In this document: positions 1 to 64,000 of the stretch, one piece after another
Layout: each line of letters opens with the position of its first letter
Numbering within the stretch: position 1 is the stretch's first letter
From: Corella eumyota
Lineage: Eukaryota; Chordata; Ascidiacea; Phlebobranchia; Corellidae
Direction: 5' to 3'
NCBI GenBank assembly: GCA_963082875.1
Contig: OY720098.1
Location: 12,400,001 to 12,464,000 of the forward strand
DNA: 64,000 nt
The notes under the pieces: model-generated
Seen by the model: the letters and a program-made list of their open reading frames with translations, nothing else
What the model was told of the DNA's origin: nothing
Database searches by the model: none
Translations under genes and position numbers: made by a program

Positions 1-1
1 C

Positions 2-62766
<62,765 letters not shown>

Positions 62767-62981
62767 CGATGACATTCTGTTAATTGATCTTAATGTCACG
62801 ATGTGCAATAATTATTTCTGTGCAATATTTTAATCCTTTTTTTAACCAATCAATTTGTTGATGAATTGTCGATATGTAGATGATTTTGCAATATTTTAAA
62901 TTTATTTCTTCACTATTATATATCTATACAAAAAAGTTCAATTCAAATCTTTTGATATTGAGATAGGTGATATATATTTTA
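62767..62981. other. Interval between convergent stop codons (3' UTRs)
   Basis: 215 bases between the stop of the MAM/LDLa gene and the stop of the minus-strand kinase-like gene. No ORF of note. No canonical AATAAA is visible on the plus strand within about 300 bases after the stop, so the plus transcript probably uses a variant signal and may run into the neighbour. Confidence 0.7.
62901..62906 (-). promoter_or_regulatory. Poly(A) signal AATAAA for the minus-strand kinase-like gene
   Basis: TTTATT on the plus strand, i.e. AATAAA on the minus strand, 76 bases after the kinase-like stop codon. The position suits a short 3' UTR. Confidence 0.55.
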
Positions 62982-63824
62982 CTAGGCACAGTCTAATGCT
63001 GATGATAAACTTTGAACAACATCTAAAAAGAAACAAGCAAAGGTTAAAACACCTTTTTAGTTAGGAGTATTATGTTTATCTAATATTACCTTAAACAGCT
63101 TATTTAGGTTACAGTTTTATATTGTAATTACCTTCCATACTAGGTCTTAACATGGGGTCGTTTTCAACACATCTTTTACAGATTTCAACAACATTTGGGT
63201 CACATAACTCCTTGGTTGTTAGGTTATGTAGATGACATTTATCCATCACACCATCGAGTGAAATTGATTGGATTTGTGCCAAGATTAATCCAAAACTTTA
63301 ATTATTAAATTTGATAAGTCTTAAAAAGAGCTTGCACCTTTTTATTTGTGTGTTTTAAAGCCCTTACACCTAACTGGCCTTTTTTATTTTAAAATAGTCA
63401 TATTGTAAAAAATCATACAATATTTCATATAAGCAGCACATTGTTAAATGTCTTAAGTCCTAAGTTTAGCCAGCATACTAACTTGTATACATCAGACTTG
63501 TCGGTATACTTTTCGCTGTCAATTTCTGGAGCCTTACAACATGGAATCGGAGTGCTGGGTGTACCATTAATCCCGCTATATTCAAATCCTGTTATCTTAA
63601 ATCAATAGCTTTTTTTAATAGATGATTTTATTTTAAAACGGGTCAGAGATTTTGTTTTATTAATAACCTACCTTTACATGGTATTCCTCATTTACTAAAT
63701 ACTTGGATGACGTTAAATTTCGATGAATGACGTCACTGCAGTGAAGAAAGTAAAGTCCCATAGAGGCTTCCAAAGACATTTTTAATAATGTTTTGTGGGA
63801 AATTTTTTGTTTGTTTTGTAAAAC
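62982..63824 (-). CDS. Protein kinase-like C-lobe, predicted pseudokinase, 5'-partial
   Basis: Four minus-strand exons in transcript order: 63824-63672, 63595-63483, 63295-63132, 63022-62982 (stop TAG). Phases 0, 2 and 1 agree at the three joins and all introns are GT-AG. The last 156 residues of the protein show kinase subdomains VIb to XI: LLKMSLEASMGLYFLH (helix E), VIHRNLTSSKYLV (catalytic loop), VKITGFEYS (DFG region), CCKAPEI (APE), KSDVYNFGLILAQI (helix F), CVENDPMLRPSMEDVV (final Arg helix). The catalytic Asp of HRD is Asn, the metal-binding Asn of the loop is Lys, and DFG reads GFE. Structural anchors (APE, SDV..FG, RP) are kept, so it is a folded but probably catalytically inactive kinase domain. 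The general look is tyrosine-kinase-like; I cannot name the subfamily. The N-lobe lies beyond base 64000. Confidence 0.85.
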
Positions 63825-64000
63825 CTTTTTAAAAAAATTAACAAATCTGTTTTTGTTTTTTTAACTAGTCTATCTTAAAATTTTTTGATTTGTTTTACTG
63901 ACCTTTAACGAAAAAAAACGATTAGTAGCGTAGTGGTAGGATAAACAAACCTTAGTTTAAAGTTGCGTTTGTTAGTTAGTGTGTTGCTCTAATAAGCCTT
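63825..64000. other. Upstream intron of the kinase-like gene, nothing recognised
   Basis: A/T-rich sequence before the minus-strand acceptor at 63825. No further kinase exon is visible. A short plus-strand stretch near 63928-63955 looks faintly like a tRNA A box but has no matching B box. Confidence 0.5.

Noticed and set aside
63928-63990. tRNA or SINE head on the plus strand (TAGCGTAGTGGTAGG)
   Set aside because: Only the A-box-like word is present; no B box or body of the local SINE family follows.

Overview
The window is eukaryotic, A+T-rich (judged by eye) and almost filled by one plus-strand, multi-exon gene. I could chain 151 coding exons from base 2 to the stop codon at 62764-62766. 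Every intron phase matches its neighbour and the summed length is exactly 7,868 codons including the stop. The only splice signal outside GT-AG is one GC-AG intron. The 5' end of the gene, with its start codon and signal peptide, lies upstream of base 1. Small introns, dispersed tRNA-derived SINEs with the marine-animal tail signature (CCTTAAGTAAGGC-like), hAT-type MITEs and an animal-type multidomain receptor point to an invertebrate deuterostome, most likely a tunicate of the Ciona type. That assignment is inference.

The product is a giant single-pass membrane protein of the MALRD1/Diet1 type: 38 MAM domains (the first cut by the window edge), 21 LDL-receptor class A (LDLa) modules, one EGF module, one transmembrane helix and a cytoplasmic tail of about 100 residues with two NPx(Y/F) endocytosis-type motifs. 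Layout: MAM 1-5 (2-6591); block 1, LDLa A to MAM 8 (6622-11705); MAM 9-14 (11745-21340); block 2, LDLa D to MAM 17 (21371-27045); MAM 18-26 (27181-41495); block 3, LDLa G to MAM 29 (41523-45492); then alternating LDLa/MAM up to MAM 38 (45511-60297); then three LDLa, EGF, membrane helix and tail (60771-62766). The three blocks are copies of one six-domain unit, recognisable from matching linkers and matching defects.

The middle run holds foreign modules set inside MAM domains: an ILEI (FAM3-type) domain inside MAM 21, two fibronectin type II modules inside MAM 22, and an unrecognised eight-cysteine insert inside MAM 15.

The last kilobase holds the 3' end of a second gene on the minus strand, convergent with the first (215 bases between stop codons). 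It encodes the C-lobe of a protein kinase-like domain whose three catalytic motifs are all altered, so a pseudokinase is predicted. Introns of the large gene carry about 14 pieces of one SINE family, two hAT-like MITEs, a second dispersed repeat family and a five-copy 50-bp tandem repeat built around a splice acceptor.
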